Source: a virus
DNA length: 29,822 bases
Virus record (IMG/VR): IMGVR_UViG_3300030101_005054
Span: 1-29,822 of that record
Direction: 5' to 3' (one strand)
This document shows, piece by piece, positions 7,499 to 13,590 of the stretch. Positions within the stretch are counted from its first letter, which is position 1. Each line of letters starts with the position of its first letter. The notes under the pieces are model-generated. The model worked only from the letters and a program-made list of their open reading frames with translations, was not told where the DNA came from and searched no databases. The position numbers and the translations under genes are program-made.

Positions 7499-8005
7499 CT
7501 AATTTTCGTTTTTAATTTCTTCATGTTCAATAATTTTTTCTTGGTTCACAATATCAATATTATTTTTTTTCAGTTCGTTTAATCTTTTAATTAGTTCATC
7601 TCTTGGCAAGTTTTCAATTGAATTTTCTAGTCGAATTGTTGGGTCATACAATCCCCCAACTTTTCCCCTTAATTGTTCGGCGTTTATTGATGCTGAATAA
7701 TGTTTATCTTCTTCGGCTTTTCTTCCAAGTTCTTCTAATCTGTTTAAGTGTTTATCCATATTAACAGAATATTTATTTTTCAATTCATTTTTCATGTCTT
7801 GAATTGCTTCAGCTACTAATGGATATTTATTTGGATCTTGCAATTCATAAGCCATTTTTTTGCTTACTGTTTCACTGTAACCGCTTTTTCTTGCTGATTC
7901 TGTCGCCGATTGTTTTCCCATTAAGGTATAATGACAAAATTCATAAACAAAACGTAATTGTTTCGGTGTAAGCTTTCTTGCTTTTCTTCCATCAACTATT
8001 TGCAT
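7499..8005 (-). CDS. terS: Terminase small subunit
   Basis: 168 aa from the ATG at 8005. A longer form from a TTG at 8041 would add a 12-residue hydrophobic stretch that looks untranslated. The N-terminal half has the DNA-binding helix-turn-helix typical of the family: LTPKQLRFVYEF, then SATESARKSGYSE, and A-Y-E-L-x-D-P-N-K-Y-P-L-V-A-E-A-I. The second half is a helical oligomerisation region ending in an acidic, Asn-rich tail. It should recognise the packaging site and load the large subunit. No strong Shine-Dalgarno is seen. The repeat-rich control region lies directly upstream. Confidence 0.82.
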   Translation of the reverse strand: MQIVDGRKARKLTPKQLRFVYEFCHYTLMGKQSATESARKSGYSETVSKKMAYELQDPNKYPLVAEAIQDMKNELKNKYSVNMDKHLNRLEELGRKAEEDKHYSASINAEQLRGKVGGLYDPTIRLENSIENLPRDELIKRLNELKKNNIDIVNQEKIIEHEEIKNEN

Positions 8006-8067
8006 TACTAAACAAATAATTAAAAAACTTTTATTTTTCAATAAAATTTAAATTTTATTACATTACT

Positions 8068-8223
8068 AGTGTAATAAATGACACTACTCAAAAAATAGTA
8101 GTGTATGCCAAAACTTGTTTATATTAAGCCATTTTTCAAGACTTGTTACACTTGTTACACTAGTTTTAATAATTTTTGGTTTATAAAAAATATTTTTGAA
8201 AATAAGTGTAATAAGTGTAATAA
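8068..8223. repeat. Cluster of TTRTTACACT elements with a hairpin
   Basis: The 10-mer AGTGTAATAA occurs at 8068-8077, 8205-8214 and 8214-8223. The opposite orientation, TTGTTACACT, occurs at 8144-8153 and 8153-8162. The last two pairs form perfect 9-base tandem repeats. Between them lies a perfect 8-base stem, ACACTACT 8081-8088 with AGTAGTGT 8097-8104. The cluster sits between the divergent small terminase and a nuclease gene. It may be an operator, a promoter control region or an iteron-type replication origin. Confidence 0.6.
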
Positions 8224-8231
8224 AATATCAT

Positions 8232-8552
8232 TTGGACGGAAAACACAAAAAAGGATTTGTTAACCATTTAAGGGCTATTCAGTGGCTAACTGAACAAGAT
8301 TATATTGTATTTAATAATTTATCAAGTTTAGGCGATTGCGATATTGTAGCAATGAACACGAACGGCGAAACGCTGAAAATTGATATTAAAACAGTAAGCA
8401 AAAGAAAGAATAAAAGTGTTATTTATAGATCGCCAACGAAAGAACAAAAAAAGAAAAATATTTGTCTTTTGATGGTCTATGATAATGGAAAATGCGAATT
8501 GATACAGCAGCCAAATAAAAGGGGTAGAAAACCCCTTTTAAAAGATAAATAA
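8232..8552 (+). CDS. PD-(D/E)XK nuclease-like protein
   Basis: 106 aa. The pattern KHKKGFVNHLRAIQWLTEQD, then GDCDIVAMN, then LKIDIKTVSKR matches small endonuclease-like proteins of the PD-(D/E)XK fold: Asp in the G-D-x-D-I strand and Asp-x-Lys in the next. The open frame reaches a TTG at 8196, but the extra residues (SVISVI) come from the tandem 9-base repeats, so the TTG at 8232 is the better start; neither has a good Shine-Dalgarno. Relatives include archaeal-type resolvases and homing-like nucleases. The 3' end carries a hairpin that can serve as a terminator. It is a lone plus-strand gene between minus-strand blocks. Confidence 0.65.
   Translation: MDGKHKKGFVNHLRAIQWLTEQDYIVFNNLSSLGDCDIVAMNTNGETLKIDIKTVSKRKNKSVIYRSPTKEQKKKNICLLMVYDNGKCELIQQPNKRGRKPLLKDK
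8517..8539 (+). terminator. Hairpin terminator inside a coding end
   Basis: AAAAGGGGT (8517-8525) pairs perfectly with ACCCCTTTT (8531-8539) around a 5-base loop. It lies within the last codons of the nuclease gene and 15 bases before the stop of the converging minus-strand gene. T-runs on both sides allow use in both directions. Confidence 0.6.
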
Positions 8553-8553
8553 A

Positions 8554-8961
8554 CTATTTTATTTCTTCAGTGTCTTCAATCATTACCCCTTGACCATCCT
8601 CAATTTTAAAATGTTTATAGGGGTCTTCATCATTCATCATATTTAAAGCCATTTGTTCGGCTTCTTCTGGGCTTTTAGCATCTAAAATTACACTATAAGC
8701 TTCATCAACGGACAACGTAACTTTATATTTTTTTGAAGGTTCTTTTTCATTCAACTTCTTTAAAGTTTTATTAAATGCTCTTACAAGATAATCAAGGGGC
8801 ATTTCTAATAGGTTTAAATGCCCTTTTTTACTCTCTGAATAATATTGTTCAAGCTCAAGGCCTTTTTCATTTATTTGTAAATCGCAAGGTGGTTTTTTTC
8901 TTGCTCTTAAACTTTCTAATTTTATTAATTCATCGATTGTAGTAAATTTAATATCATTCAT
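8554..8961 (-). CDS. Unknown protein, DpnD/PcfM-like C-terminal fold (tentative)
   Basis: 135 aa. The N-terminal 80 residues are helical and charged. The C-terminal 50 residues (YKVTLSVDEAYSVILDAKSP, then EEAEQMA and Y-x-x-F-K-I-E-D-G) form a strand-helix-strand pattern like the small DpnD/PcfM-type domain found in phage and plasmid proteins. The function of that domain is unknown. It is the last gene of the minus-strand cluster and is preceded by the shared 19-base leader. Confidence 0.6.
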   Translation of the reverse strand: MNDIKFTTIDELIKLESLRARKKPPCDLQINEKGLELEQYYSESKKGHLNLLEMPLDYLVRAFNKTLKKLNEKEPSKKYKVTLSVDEAYSVILDAKSPEEAEQMALNMMNDEDPYKHFKIEDGQGVMIEDTEEIK

Positions 8962-8979
8962 TTTCTTTCTTCCTTTCTT

Positions 8980-9189
8980 TTAAAGATATTCGTTAAACCT
9001 ATAATTATAAAATCCATTTTCAGAAACGAATTTTTTAAATATATATTTTTTTAATAACTCTTCATTTATCCTTTTTCGATAATATGCTTTAAACATAGTT
9101 AAAACCCTATTTTTTACATATTTAGGAAAAGGCGGATAAAAATTAGCGTTTAAATGAAGGTTAAGCGATAAAATTTTATTTTCTTCCAT
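8980..9189 (-). CDS. Unknown small basic protein (69 aa)
   Basis: Aromatic- and Lys-rich: a short N-terminal NLHLNANFYPPFPKYVKNRV, then a helix with A-Y-Y-R-K-R-I and a Phe/Tyr-rich end. No motif recognised, no membrane segment. Start fixed by the shared leader; the stop overlaps the leader of the next gene. Confidence 0.55.
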   Translation of the reverse strand: MEENKILSLNLHLNANFYPPFPKYVKNRVLTMFKAYYRKRINEELLKKYIFKKFVSENGFYNYRFNEYL

Positions 9190-9206
9190 TTTCTTTCTTC
9201 CTTTCT

Positions 9207-9395
9207 TTAAATTTCAATTTGTTCATGAATAAATTTAAAACCTAATTGTTTCAGTATATTTATCCTTTCTTTTGAAAAAGTTTTTTCGCCCCATAATTTG
9301 GCGACAAGTTCCGATTTTTCGCAACTTGGATAAATATAATTTTTTCCATAATGTTTATCAGTTTTAACGATTAATGTATTTTCTTGTTTATTCAT
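9207..9395 (-). CDS. Unknown small protein (62 aa)
   Basis: Begins MNKQENTLIVKTDKHYGKNY and continues with YPSCEKSELVAKLWGEKTFS and a helical end. It has one Cys and no metal-binding pattern. Its ATG overlaps the end of the gene before it by 8 bases and its leader is inside that gene's last codons. Unknown. Confidence 0.55.
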   Translation of the reverse strand: MNKQENTLIVKTDKHYGKNYIYPSCEKSELVAKLWGEKTFSKERINILKQLGFKFIHEQIEI

Positions 9396-9723
9396 TTTCT
9401 TTCTTCCTTTCTTCTAAACTTTCTAAAAAATCAATAATATCATTTATACAATCCCCTAAAGTCGTTTGTGAATTGTCATTATCTTTTGATTCTTCCGTTA
9501 ATTTTAAAAATTCTAACTTTGTTTTAATGTCTCTAGCATCGCATAAAACAGAATTTAGACCCTTAAATTCATTTTCTTCATTCCTTTCTATTTTTTCAAT
9601 TTGGTAACAACTATTGTCTTGAAAATTATCATTAATAAAATTGTTCGCACTTTCCCAAGTTTCAAAATAATCTTTAAGATAATAACTTGTCATTGTATCT
9701 TGATATAATATTTTATATTTCAT
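9388..9723 (-). CDS. Unknown protein (111 aa)
   Basis: The N-terminal part (YKILYQDTMTSYYLKDYFET, then W-E-S-A-N-N-F-I) has the pattern of a small alpha/beta domain; the rest is acidic and helical. Its last residues EERKKENE are encoded by the 19-base leader of the next gene, so that leader is translated here, unlike at other junctions. Confidence 0.55.
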   Translation of the reverse strand: MKYKILYQDTMTSYYLKDYFETWESANNFINDNFQDNSCYQIEKIERNEENEFKGLNSVLCDARDIKTKLEFLKLTEESKDNDNSQTTLGDCINDIIDFLESLEERKKENE

Positions 9724-9741
9724 TTTCTTTCTTCCTTTCTA

Positions 9742-10476
9742 TTAAGCAACTAAAGCTTCTGGATAAGACTCTAACACAAATCCACTATAATCTTTTTTTG
9801 CTTCCCCTTTCGCCTTTAATCCAACAATACAATTTTTAGGGTCTAAAAATCTTAAATCGGTTTCATCGCCGTTAATAACTTTAAAACCATCATAAAATTT
9901 TGGCAACGTATCACGGAACACGGCCGAAATATTTCCCCCCATTTTTAAAATATTAAATGCTTCTTTTCTATTATCCTCATTTAACGAATAAGTTATATGA
10001 TAATTAGAAGCATATCGCCCATTTACAAAATTAAAAGCCCTTTTGTAAATTTTCGTATAATCATAAAATTTTATTTTCGGAAACATTTCAAACAATTTAA
10101 AATTTTCAAAAGAAATATCCGAAGTTCCATTTAATCTTATACATGGCTTAAACTTTTCTTTTTTACATCTTATTTCAAATTTTTTAATTTCTTGAATAAG
10201 TTTATTTAAAAAAGTTTTTCTGTCTTGCATGAACCATCTTGTTTTATTAATTCGCCCTAACTGAACATTGGAAAATTTTCCCATCCCAGCCGAATATAAA
10301 CAAGATTTTGCACAACCAACGGACGCCATAGGGCAAACATTAAAACCACTTTGTTTATGTGAAGCAAGGTATAAAATAGCCGTTTTATATCCTTTCTTTT
10401 GTCCTTTCTTGGTTTTGCTATTGTTATCGTAATTTAATAAATTACCACTAGTTTTTTTATATTCAAAAGTTTTCAT
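9742..10476 (-). CDS. Gp88-like phage protein (mycobacteriophage L5 gp88 family)
   Basis: 244 aa. The N-terminal third carries the family pattern A-I-L-Y-L-A-S-H-x-x-S-G-F-N-V-C-P, then A-S-V-G-C-A-K-S-C-L-Y-S-A-G: cysteines 48, 55 and 59 form a likely metal or cluster site. It continues with K-T-R-W-F, D-R-x-x-F, L-N-G-T-S-D-I and F-Y-D-Y-T-K. A central Tyr/Asp-rich core and C-terminal V-F-R-D-T-L-P and V-G-L-K-A-K-G segments are also present. The family is spread over unrelated phages and its biochemical role is not known to me; the Cys triad and barrel-like spacing hint at a metalloenzyme. It is the only recognisable gene of this cluster, whose small unknowns look like early host-directed genes. 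Confidence 0.8.
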   Translation of the reverse strand: MKTFEYKKTSGNLLNYDNNSKTKKGQKKGYKTAILYLASHKQSGFNVCPMASVGCAKSCLYSAGMGKFSNVQLGRINKTRWFMQDRKTFLNKLIQEIKKFEIRCKKEKFKPCIRLNGTSDISFENFKLFEMFPKIKFYDYTKIYKRAFNFVNGRYASNYHITYSLNEDNRKEAFNILKMGGNISAVFRDTLPKFYDGFKVINGDETDLRFLDPKNCIVGLKAKGEAKKDYSGFVLESYPEALVA

Positions 10477-10500
10477 TTTCTTTCTTCCTTTCTTTTAAAA

Positions 10501-10989
10501 TTAAATTTCTGAAAATCCACTAATATGATCCTTTCTATTTATTTGAACATTTAAAATAAATTCTTTTCCATGTGTTCCATTTATTAATTGTTTATCATAA
10601 TCAAAAATATTAAAATATGTTTTCATATGCTCAATAAAATTTTCCCTTTCATCATGCGAAAAAAATATTTTTGTAACCCATTTTTTTTTATTTAATTCTT
10701 TTTCTTTTTCTTTTGTTGGTGGATTGTTTAAGTATTCTTCATCGCCTTCACAACCCCAATAATTTGAAGGGCTGAATTCATCAAAAGAAATTTGAAAAGG
10801 ATAGTTTCTTAAAAACGGCTTAAAGTCGTTTATTTGTTTTTGGCCAAATTGTTCATAATCAATAATACTTTCTTGAATTGTGAAAATTTCTTGATTAATT
10901 TTATTGATAGATTTTAAAATTTTTAATTCAATTTTATTGTAGTAAATATCTCTATCAATTCTGTTGTGTTCTTCTTCTGGTATAGTCAT
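10501..10989 (-). CDS. Unknown protein (162 aa)
   Basis: The first 60 residues form a charged helical region (IELKILKSINKINQEIFTIQ). The rest holds a Trp-Gly-Cys-Glu-Gly segment, a Pro-Pro-Thr-Lys-Glu stretch and a C-terminal strand-rich end. No known motif. Preceded by the exact leader copy at 10990-11008. Confidence 0.55.
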   Translation of the reverse strand: MTIPEEEHNRIDRDIYYNKIELKILKSINKINQEIFTIQESIIDYEQFGQKQINDFKPFLRNYPFQISFDEFSPSNYWGCEGDEEYLNNPPTKEKEKELNKKKWVTKIFFSHDERENFIEHMKTYFNIFDYDKQLINGTHGKEFILNVQINRKDHISGFSEI

Positions 10990-11006
10990 TTTCTTTCTTC
11001 CTTTCT

Positions 11007-11288
11007 TTACTTAATGAATAAATATTTTCCGTTTTTTTCATCAATAATTTTTTTTACTATAGGATATTTTTTTAACTCTTTATCACTACAAATAAAACAT
11101 AATGAAAGTTTAAATAAATCATTTGGATAAATTAATTGCTTTTTAATAAATGCAATTAAAGCTTTTTCGCTCTTCAATTTTGCTTTTGATAAAAAATTTA
11201 ATTGAAAATGCTCTTGTTGAAAATCTCTAAAACTTCCATAAGTCGCTATAATATCCAAACTAATATTGCTATAGGGTTTAATTTTCAT
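11007..11288 (-). CDS. Unknown protein (93 aa)
   Basis: Basic and helical, starting MKIKPYSNISLDIIATYGSF. The central F-L-S-K-A-K-L-K-S-E-K-A-L-I-A-F-I looks like an amphipathic helix and a C-F-I-C-S pair follows, without a second pair. Unknown. Preceded by the exact leader at 11289-11307. Confidence 0.55.
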   Translation of the reverse strand: MKIKPYSNISLDIIATYGSFRDFQQEHFQLNFLSKAKLKSEKALIAFIKKQLIYPNDLFKLSLCFICSDKELKKYPIVKKIIDEKNGKYLFIK

Positions 11289-11305
11289 TTTCTTTCTTCC
11301 TTTCT

Positions 11306-11416
11306 TTAAATAAATTTTAATAACAAGTTTGTTAATAAAAGGGCTGTAAAAGACAGCCCAAAAACGATTATAATAAATATAACAATATAAATTGTTTCTT
11401 TTTGTCTATTGTTCAT
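11306..11416 (-). CDS. Single-pass membrane peptide (36 aa)
   Basis: Begins MNNRQKETIYIVIFIIIVFG and is hydrophobic nearly to its end, a one-pass inner membrane peptide with a short polar N-terminus. Its ATG overlaps the last codons of the 54-aa gene upstream (GATGAACAATAG), which couples the two. No function can be given; small membrane peptides in early clusters often act on the host envelope. Confidence 0.55.
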   Translation of the reverse strand: MNNRQKETIYIVIFIIIVFGLSFTALLLTNLLLKFI

Positions 11417-11570
11417 CTTTTGCCCTTTCTAGTTTTGCTTGTTCATCGATGTAATTATAAACATCATCAATATTATAATCTTTAGTGGACAATATTTTAA
11501 GAAGCATATCGCCATTATAAATTAAATATTCTTTTTTATTTTTGGTAATTTCTAAACCTCTATAAATCAT
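11406..11570 (-). CDS. Unknown small protein (54 aa)
   Basis: Starts at 11570, one base after the stop of the gene before it (TAAAATG), with GAAGGGAAGAAATAAA as its ribosome binding region, a looser form of the shared leader. The product begins MIYRGLEITKNKKEYLIYNG with alternating strands and ends in a charged helix. No motif recognised. Confidence 0.6.
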   Translation of the reverse strand: MIYRGLEITKNKKEYLIYNGDMLLKILSTKDYNIDDVYNYIDEQAKLERAKDEQ

Positions 11571-11571
11571 T

Positions 11572-11757
11572 TTATTTCTTCCCTTCTATTTCAATTTTAT
11601 TTCTTATGTTTTCACACATGAAAATTATTTCACTATAATGACTAGATAACTCTGTATCTTTATCCTTTCTAGCGTCTTCTAGTAATTCTCTAGTTTCAAT
11701 AATTTTGTTTGATAGTTCATCATATAACCATTGATTTTCTTCTTTTGATAATTTCAT
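11572..11757 (-). CDS. Small coiled-coil protein, first gene of the cluster (61 aa)
   Basis: All-helical and charged: LSKEENQWLYDELSNKIIET followed by a second helix with R-N-K-I-E-I-E. AGAAAGGA lies before the ATG. Upstream on the same strand, TTGACC (about 11810-11815) and AT-rich TATAAT-like boxes mark the likely promoter of the whole minus-strand cluster, though the spacing is not canonical. Confidence 0.55.
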   Translation of the reverse strand: MKLSKEENQWLYDELSNKIIETRELLEDARKDKDTELSSHYSEIIFMCENIRNKIEIEGKK

Positions 11758-11987
11758 TTTTTTATCCTTTCTAATAAAATATAATATATTCTTATATTAT
11801 ATCATATAAAGGTCAAATACTTATTATATATACAACCCTACAATAAAACGCTTAATTTAAACAATTCCTTTGTTTTTTAAAATTTTTGGCTGTTTTTCAA
11901 TATTTTTCTAGTGTTCTTGTTTTGTTCTTCAAAATTTTTTAAAAATTTTAAATTTTAAAAAAATGGTTTCGTTAATCCAGGTTTTCG

Positions 11988-12020
11988 TTTCAATAGGTTA
12001 AAATCAGTTTCAAATTTTTT
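11988..12020 (+). repeat. 33-base direct repeat, copy 1
   Basis: Begins TTTCAATAGGTTAAAATCAG and ends TTTCAAATTTTTT. Identical to 12071-12103, with the copies 83 bases apart start to start. Candidate operator. Confidence 0.85.
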
Positions 12021-12070
12021 AACCTGATCTTTTTTGAAAAACAAATTGAAATCACTATTTGAAAATTCAC

Positions 12071-12103
12071 TTTCAATAGGTTAAAATCAGTTTCAAATTT
12101 TTT
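12071..12103 (+). repeat. 33-base direct repeat, copy 2
   Basis: Exact copy of 11988-12020, ending 12 bases before the methyltransferase ATG. Here the end continues into an inverted pair, TTTCAAA with TTTGAAA, that touches the ribosome binding site. A protein bound here could block both transcription and translation starts. Confidence 0.85.
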
Positions 12104-12115
12104 GAAAGAGAAAGA

Positions 12116-13294
12116 ATGAAGCTTAGACACTTAGACCTTTTTTCAGGCATCGGCGGATTTAGCTTAGGGCTCGAATCAACTGGTGGATTTGAAACAGTTG
12201 CTTTTTGTGATATTGAAAAATATTGTTTACAAGTTTTAGAAAAAAGATTTCCCGGCGTTCCCCGGTACACGGACATTAAGGAGTTGAATTATGACAAAAT
12301 TAAATCAGATGGACTTTTTCCCATCGACATCATCACAGGCGGATACCCTTGCCAACCTTTCTCCGTCGCAGGTAGAAAAAAAGGTGAAGAAGATCCAAGA
12401 CACCTCTGGCCAGAAATGTTTAGACTTGTCCAAGAACTCAGACCGTCTTGGGTTATTGGAGAGAACGTTAGTGGACACATTAAACTCGGTCTCGACACCG
12501 TACTCAAGAACCTGGAGAGTGAAGGTTACTCCGCAAGGACGTTTAGTATTTCAGCTTCGAGCGTCGGCGCAAACCACCAAAGAGAAAGAGTCTGGATTGT
12601 GGCTAACGCCAAGCAAGACAATTATCTCGAACAGGTCCGAAGAAGGAATGAAGAAGAGAGCAGAATTCAGAAAAAGTATAGGGAGGAACACAGTCAATCC
12701 AGGCAATTTAGCGGAACAAGTGAAGTATGGCAAAAAAGTAACGGACATGAAAATGTGGAGGACACCAGACAACATGGCAGGAGGATCGAACCTTCCGGGG
12801 ATCAAGAAGGCACTCAACGAGGGTCATTTGAAAAGACCAAGCGGTCATCAGCTGCAGATAAGACTTCAAGATCAGGTACAGGAGAAGAGACTTTGGCCGA
12901 CACCAAGAGCTTCGGCAGCGATGAACGAGAATTTGAAAACAATCGAGAAGAGAGTTATGAAAAAAGGATTTCTAGGAGCAAAATTAGAAGAAAAAGTAGC
13001 GATGTGGCCAACGCCGAATGCATCGGACAACAGAGACAGGGGGAACCTGTCAGACCCAGCAGTTCAACGAAGGATAGCGATGGGCAAACAAGTTGGTCTT
13101 ACGATGGCAGTCAAAGAGCAGAAGGGTGGTGGAACATTGAACCCGACGTGGGTAGAGTGGCTCATGGGATACCCAAGCGGGTGGACAGACTTAAGTGTCT
13201 CGGAAACAGTCTCGTCCCACAAATCCCCTACTACATCGGACTTAGCATCCTCCGAACTTACGACATGGCCAACACCAGCTGCGAGGAGCTTTAA
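12116..13294 (+). CDS. DNA (cytosine-5) methyltransferase (Dcm family)
   Basis: 392 aa with all key motifs in order: motif I DLFSGIGG (7-14), motif IV G-G-Y-P-C-Q (catalytic Cys79), motif VI ENV (116-118), motif VIII QRERVW (155-160), and motifs IX/X with RVDRLKCLGNSLVP (356-368). The target recognition region, about 165-335, is very polar and carries V-A-N-A (162), V-E-D-T (214), L-A-D-T (260) and V-A-N-A (297) repeats. It transfers a methyl group from S-adenosylmethionine to C5 of cytosine, most likely to protect phage DNA from host restriction. The last 1004 bases are also read in the +1 frame by the next gene. GC content is clearly higher than in the neighbours. The C-terminal DMANTSCEEL lies in a repeat of the other frame. 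Confidence 0.92.
   Translation: MKLRHLDLFSGIGGFSLGLESTGGFETVAFCDIEKYCLQVLEKRFPGVPRYTDIKELNYDKIKSDGLFPIDIITGGYPCQPFSVAGRKKGEEDPRHLWPEMFRLVQELRPSWVIGENVSGHIKLGLDTVLKNLESEGYSARTFSISASSVGANHQRERVWIVANAKQDNYLEQVRRRNEEESRIQKKYREEHSQSRQFSGTSEVWQKSNGHENVEDTRQHGRRIEPSGDQEGTQRGSFEKTKRSSAADKTSRSGTGEETLADTKSFGSDEREFENNREESYEKRISRSKIRRKSSDVANAECIGQQRQGEPVRPSSSTKDSDGQTSWSYDGSQRAEGWWNIEPDVGRVAHGIPKRVDRLKCLGNSLVPQIPYYIGLSILRTYDMANTSCEEL
12278..12283 (+). promoter_or_regulatory. Internal Shine-Dalgarno for the overlapping gene
   Basis: AAGGAG stands seven bases before the ATG at 12291, inside the methyltransferase coding sequence. This is an ideal ribosome binding site for the second reading frame. Confidence 0.75.
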
Positions 13295-13505
13295 ACTTCC
13301 AAGAAAACCAGAGACGATGGCTAAAACAAAAAGAAATCCATTAACTAATACTTTGGAAGATGCCGTTCAACATAGAGAAATGTTTCCAACACCATTGAGT
13401 AGAGATTATAAAGATCTTGCAGTGAAACCATCATGGAAAGAAAAGAAACAAAAAAATTTACCTGTTATTGTTGCTGAAAGAATGTGGGATAAAAATGATA
13501 AGTGA
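12291..13505 (+). CDS. W-x-T-P repeat protein overlapping the methyltransferase
   Basis: 404 aa read in the +1 frame of the methyltransferase from 12291 to 13294, then alone for 211 bases. It has an N-terminal region with TWRVKVTPQGRLVFQL (74-89) and six repeats headed by W-L-T-P (Trp104), W-R-T-P (156), W-P-T-P (202), W-P-T-P (239), W-P-T-P (326) and F-P-T-P (365). Each is followed after about 25-45 residues by an L-x-x-x-V close. NPTWVEWLMGYPSGWTDL lies at 284-301. I recall proteins with the same W-P-T-P-x-A-S-D repeats and the same N-P-x-W-V-E-W-L-M-G segment in many phages, usually beside cytosine methyltransferases and with unknown function. A perfect ribosome binding site and continued repeats beyond the overlap argue for translation. 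It may assist or modulate the methyltransferase; that is inference. Confidence 0.75.
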   Translation: MTKLNQMDFFPSTSSQADTLANLSPSQVEKKVKKIQDTSGQKCLDLSKNSDRLGLLERTLVDTLNSVSTPYSRTWRVKVTPQGRLVFQLRASAQTTKEKESGLWLTPSKTIISNRSEEGMKKRAEFRKSIGRNTVNPGNLAEQVKYGKKVTDMKMWRTPDNMAGGSNLPGIKKALNEGHLKRPSGHQLQIRLQDQVQEKRLWPTPRASAAMNENLKTIEKRVMKKGFLGAKLEEKVAMWPTPNASDNRDRGNLSDPAVQRRIAMGKQVGLTMAVKEQKGGGTLNPTWVEWLMGYPSGWTDLSVSETVSSHKSPTTSDLASSELTTWPTPAARSFKLPRKPETMAKTKRNPLTNTLEDAVQHREMFPTPLSRDYKDLAVKPSWKEKKQKNLPVIVAERMWDKNDK

Positions 13506-13590
13506 AATTTTATTAGGATTAATATTAGTTGTTTTAATTTTTATCGCTGTAATGATTTGGGCGATAGGAGAGAAGTTGTCTGAAAAATGA
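13495..13590 (+). CDS. Single-pass membrane peptide (31 aa)
   Basis: ATG at 13495 inside the end of the W-x-T-P gene and a stop overlapping the HNH start (ATGA). The product is MISEILLGLILVVLIFIAVM and then IWAIGEKLSEK: one membrane segment with a charged C-terminus. The chain of overlaps on both sides supports translation. It is odd to find a membrane peptide inside a methyltransferase and nuclease group; it could be a passenger of the HNH cassette. Confidence 0.5.
   Translation: MISEILLGLILVVLIFIAVMIWAIGEKLSEK

Larger units (their letters stand above)
8962..11307 (-). repeat. Repeated 19-base 5' leaders of seven genes
   Basis: Read on the minus strand, AAAGAAAGGAAGAAAGAAA stands directly before the ATG of seven genes: plus-strand positions 8962-8980, 9190-9208, 9396-9414, 9724-9742, 10477-10495, 10990-11008 and 11289-11307. 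Five copies are identical; 9396-9414 and 9724-9742 differ only at the far end. The AAAGGA core is a Shine-Dalgarno. Most stop codons of the gene before overlap the far end of the leader. Looser versions precede the starts at 11570 and 11757, and an AAAGAAAGGA core precedes plus-strand genes at 14637, 15445, 25265 and 25664. Confidence 0.85.
11758..12115. other. Divergent AT-rich control region
   Basis: About 360 bases without a gene. The left side has runs such as TATAATATAT and ATATTATATCATATAA with TTGACC on the minus strand, a likely promoter of the minus-strand cluster. The middle is poly-A/T. The right side holds two exact 33-base repeats in front of the methyltransferase gene. No tRNA or open frame of note. 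Confidence 0.5.

Noticed and set aside
8005-8041. TTG start of the small terminase, 12 residues longer
   Set aside because: Adds a hydrophobic segment without a Shine-Dalgarno; the ATG at 8005 gives a normal family N-terminus.
8196-8231. Longer N-terminus of the PD-(D/E)XK protein from TTG 8196
   Set aside because: The extra residues are the translation of tandem 9-base repeats and carry no fold-like pattern.
8962-11307. CRISPR-like array from regular short repeats
   Set aside because: The repeated units are gene leaders at starts, spaced by whole genes of different length, with no uniform spacers and no cas genes.
12551-12817. 88-aa antisense frame inside the methyltransferase
   Set aside because: No start signal or recognisable pattern; it arises from the antisense of a doubly coding, GC-richer region. 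The same holds for minus frames at 12073-12276 and 12289-12507.
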